Positions 52,554 through 53,554 of a stretch of DNA of 53,554 nt are shown here, in pieces. A program made the position numbers and the translations under genes. Position 1 is the stretch's first letter; each line of letters begins with the position of its first letter. The stretch lies in assembly GCA_910584065.1 (NCBI GenBank), contig CAJTZN010000024.1, positions 1-53,554 of the forward strand, read 5' to 3'. The notes beneath the pieces are model-generated. The model was not told the origin of the DNA, searched no databases, and saw only the letters and a list, made by a program, of their open reading frames with translations. This DNA is from an uncultured Eubacterium sp. Its GTDB lineage: Bacteria > Bacillota > Clostridia > Lachnospirales > Lachnospiraceae.

Positions 52554-53257
52554 CAGCTAAACTCCGCGTACTTTCTGGCATAATCCATATATGCCTTCCT
52601 AACCTCTGATCTCAGTCTCCGCGAAACCGGAACCAAACTGCCATGCACCACGACTCCCTGATCCGTCGTCCCCTCCATCCATTTCAAATTGACAAGATAG
52701 GATCGGTGAACACGGATGAAGTCGGCACGCGCCAATTTCTCAGTCAGAGAATCTATTCCCATACGGATCATCTCATCATGCCTGTCCCGAAAATAAATGC
52801 GGCAATAAGGTGTTTCCGCCTTGACGTAAACAACTGATCCACTCTCTATTCCATCAGCCAATTCTACCGATGGACGACTCAACTGTTTCAAAGCCGATAG
52901 CAGCATCCCTTCCAGTTTATCTTCAAGTAATCGTTTCGGCACAAATCCATGTACGTTAATTCCAAAAGAATCCCCCATCCACTCATCATGTTCTGTTACA
53001 TAAATGATCATCGTATTCTCTTCTCTCACCAATAACGATTTTCGAACAACAAAACCGTCTGTTCCCGGCATTTCAATATCCAAGATCAACAGGTCTATTT
53101 TTTTGTCAAACGCTAAAACCTCATCGCCATCTGCAAATTCAACAATAAAGAATTTTACCCCTTGCTCCGATTGGATACGCTCGACAACTTCGCGAATCAT
53201 TTTGCGAATCAAGGGTTCATCATCACAAATACCTAGTATCAGATTATCCTGACACAT
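52553..53257 (-). CDS. LytTR-family response regulator, copy 2
   Basis: Same architecture as copy 1: receiver domain with phospho-acceptor in LLILDIEMPGTDG and a LytTR domain (FIRVHRSYLVNLKWM, VPVSRRLRSEVRKAYMDYAR). AGGGGGGC precedes the start. It is followed by its kinase. The two receiver domains differ most after the phosphorylation site, which suggests they have diverged in their partner or signal. Confidence 0.92.
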   Translation of the reverse strand: MCQDNLILGICDDEPLIRKMIREVVERIQSEQGVKFFIVEFADGDEVLAFDKKIDLLILDIEMPGTDGFVVRKSLLVREENTMIIYVTEHDEWMGDSFGINVHGFVPKRLLEDKLEGMLLSALKQLSRPSVELADGIESGSVVYVKAETPYCRIYFRDRHDEMIRMGIDSLTEKLARADFIRVHRSYLVNLKWMEGTTDQGVVVHGSLVPVSRRLRSEVRKAYMDYARKYAEFS

Positions 53258-53283
53258 ACAAGCCCCCCTTTCCTATAACATTA

Positions 53284-53325
53284 ATAGTAACATATACTGG
53301 CCTGAACCACAATAGCGCTATTGTT
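53284..53325 (-). promoter_or_regulatory. Promoter of response regulator copy 2 with palindrome
   Basis: On the minus strand TTGTGG (53307-53312), 17 bases, TACTAT (53284-53289). A perfect 16-base palindrome ACAATAGCGCTATTGT (53310-53325) overlaps the -35 box; in copy 1 it is only partly kept. A repressor or autoregulatory site is possible. Confidence 0.55.
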
Positions 53326-53355
53326 CCTCTTGCCTTCCCAACAATTTAGAATCCA

Positions 53356-53457
53356 CTACCTATGCCTCTTTGAGCGGCAGATTCCATATACCCAGAACAC
53401 GACCCCCAGCACGACCAGGGGTATCGCCTCATGAAACCACATCACACGCCCCTGCAT
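53356..53457 (-). CDS. Small single-helix membrane peptide (uncertain)
   Basis: The 33-codon frame starts MQGRVMWFHEAIPLVVLGVV and ends ICRSKRHR, a hydrophobic helix with a basic tail. GGGAGG touches the first ATG, and a second ATG (MWFHEA...) has AGGGGCG at a better distance. The same frame is open upstream to a TAG, so it may be the tail of a longer gene. The remaining end of the window (53458-53554) holds nothing else recognisable. Confidence 0.35.
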   Translation of the reverse strand: MQGRVMWFHEAIPLVVLGVVFWVYGICRSKRHR

Positions 53458-53554
53458 CCTCCCGTATACGATAAGGGATAACCCCACCCCCTATGTTCTT
53501 AGAGCGATCTCGGAAACTCCCGAGCCTTGATTTTTCTGACTCTTTTCATCTCCA

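Overview
The window looks like a chromosomal segment of an anaerobic Firmicute, most likely Lachnospiraceae (Clostridia). The reasons are strong AGGAGG ribosome sites, T-box control of threonyl-tRNA synthetase, CD3324/DUF4190-type proteins, BspA-like leucine-rich-repeat surface proteins, GHKL/LytTR two-component systems and short type I toxin loci. This assignment is inferred from gene content only.

Layout. 1-4.2 kb: the start of a DUF6075-like gene, a 23S rRNA uracil methyltransferase with a repetitive insertion, a YhaM-type nuclease and a secreted FnIII protein (all minus). 4.4-9.7 kb: MutS2, an OmpR-type response regulator with its kinase, and a convergent AraC regulator. 9.8-12.4 kb: decayed mobile DNA, made of an LPD3-like pseudogene with an internal stop, a damaged group II intron sitting just after a terminator, and a HicB-like remnant. 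12.4-17.8 kb: a giant SLH/BspA-LRR/Big2 surface protein, a 175-bp segment flanked by inverted Hin-like sites, and a Hin/Pin-type serine recombinase. 18-25.9 kb: an AAA/DUF4143 ATPase, a DUF2752 protein, two type I toxin-like loci, DUF4190 proteins, thrS with its T-box, small hypotheticals and AzlCD. 26-30 kb: an ABC export operon. 30-40 kb: a translationally coupled five-gene operon of proteins without a confidently recognised function. 40-53.5 kb: ABC permeases, a lipoprotein and two diverged copies of a LytTR-controlled locus with small peptides, secreted proteins, an ECF sigma factor and many remnants.

The strongest result is the surface-protein switch at 16.8-17.8 kb. A good promoter (TTGCAT-17-TAAAAT) lies between two 20-bp inverted copies of a palindromic site whose central dinucleotide (TT or AA) is the only asymmetric part, as in Hin/Gin crossover sites. 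The promoter now points away from the surface gene. A G8 tract also puts the signal-peptide start out of frame (G7 would restore it), and an A7 tract separates the C-terminal FnIII domain. The gene could therefore be under several layers of on/off control. Homopolymer errors in the assembly are an alternative for the last two.

The five-gene operon at 30.0-39.9 kb is the best candidate for an undescribed system. It has one promoter, overlapping genes, no signal peptides, a Hint-like domain, a LysM-like domain and a 1383-residue beta-rich/FnIII protein. At 43-53 kb, three promoters share a core TTGAAA-17-TATGAT-like sequence. Two of them carry paired direct repeats 20 bp apart, as expected for LytTR operators, upstream of a 20-residue peptide gene and a secreted LRR protein. 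One of the two copies has lost its kinase.
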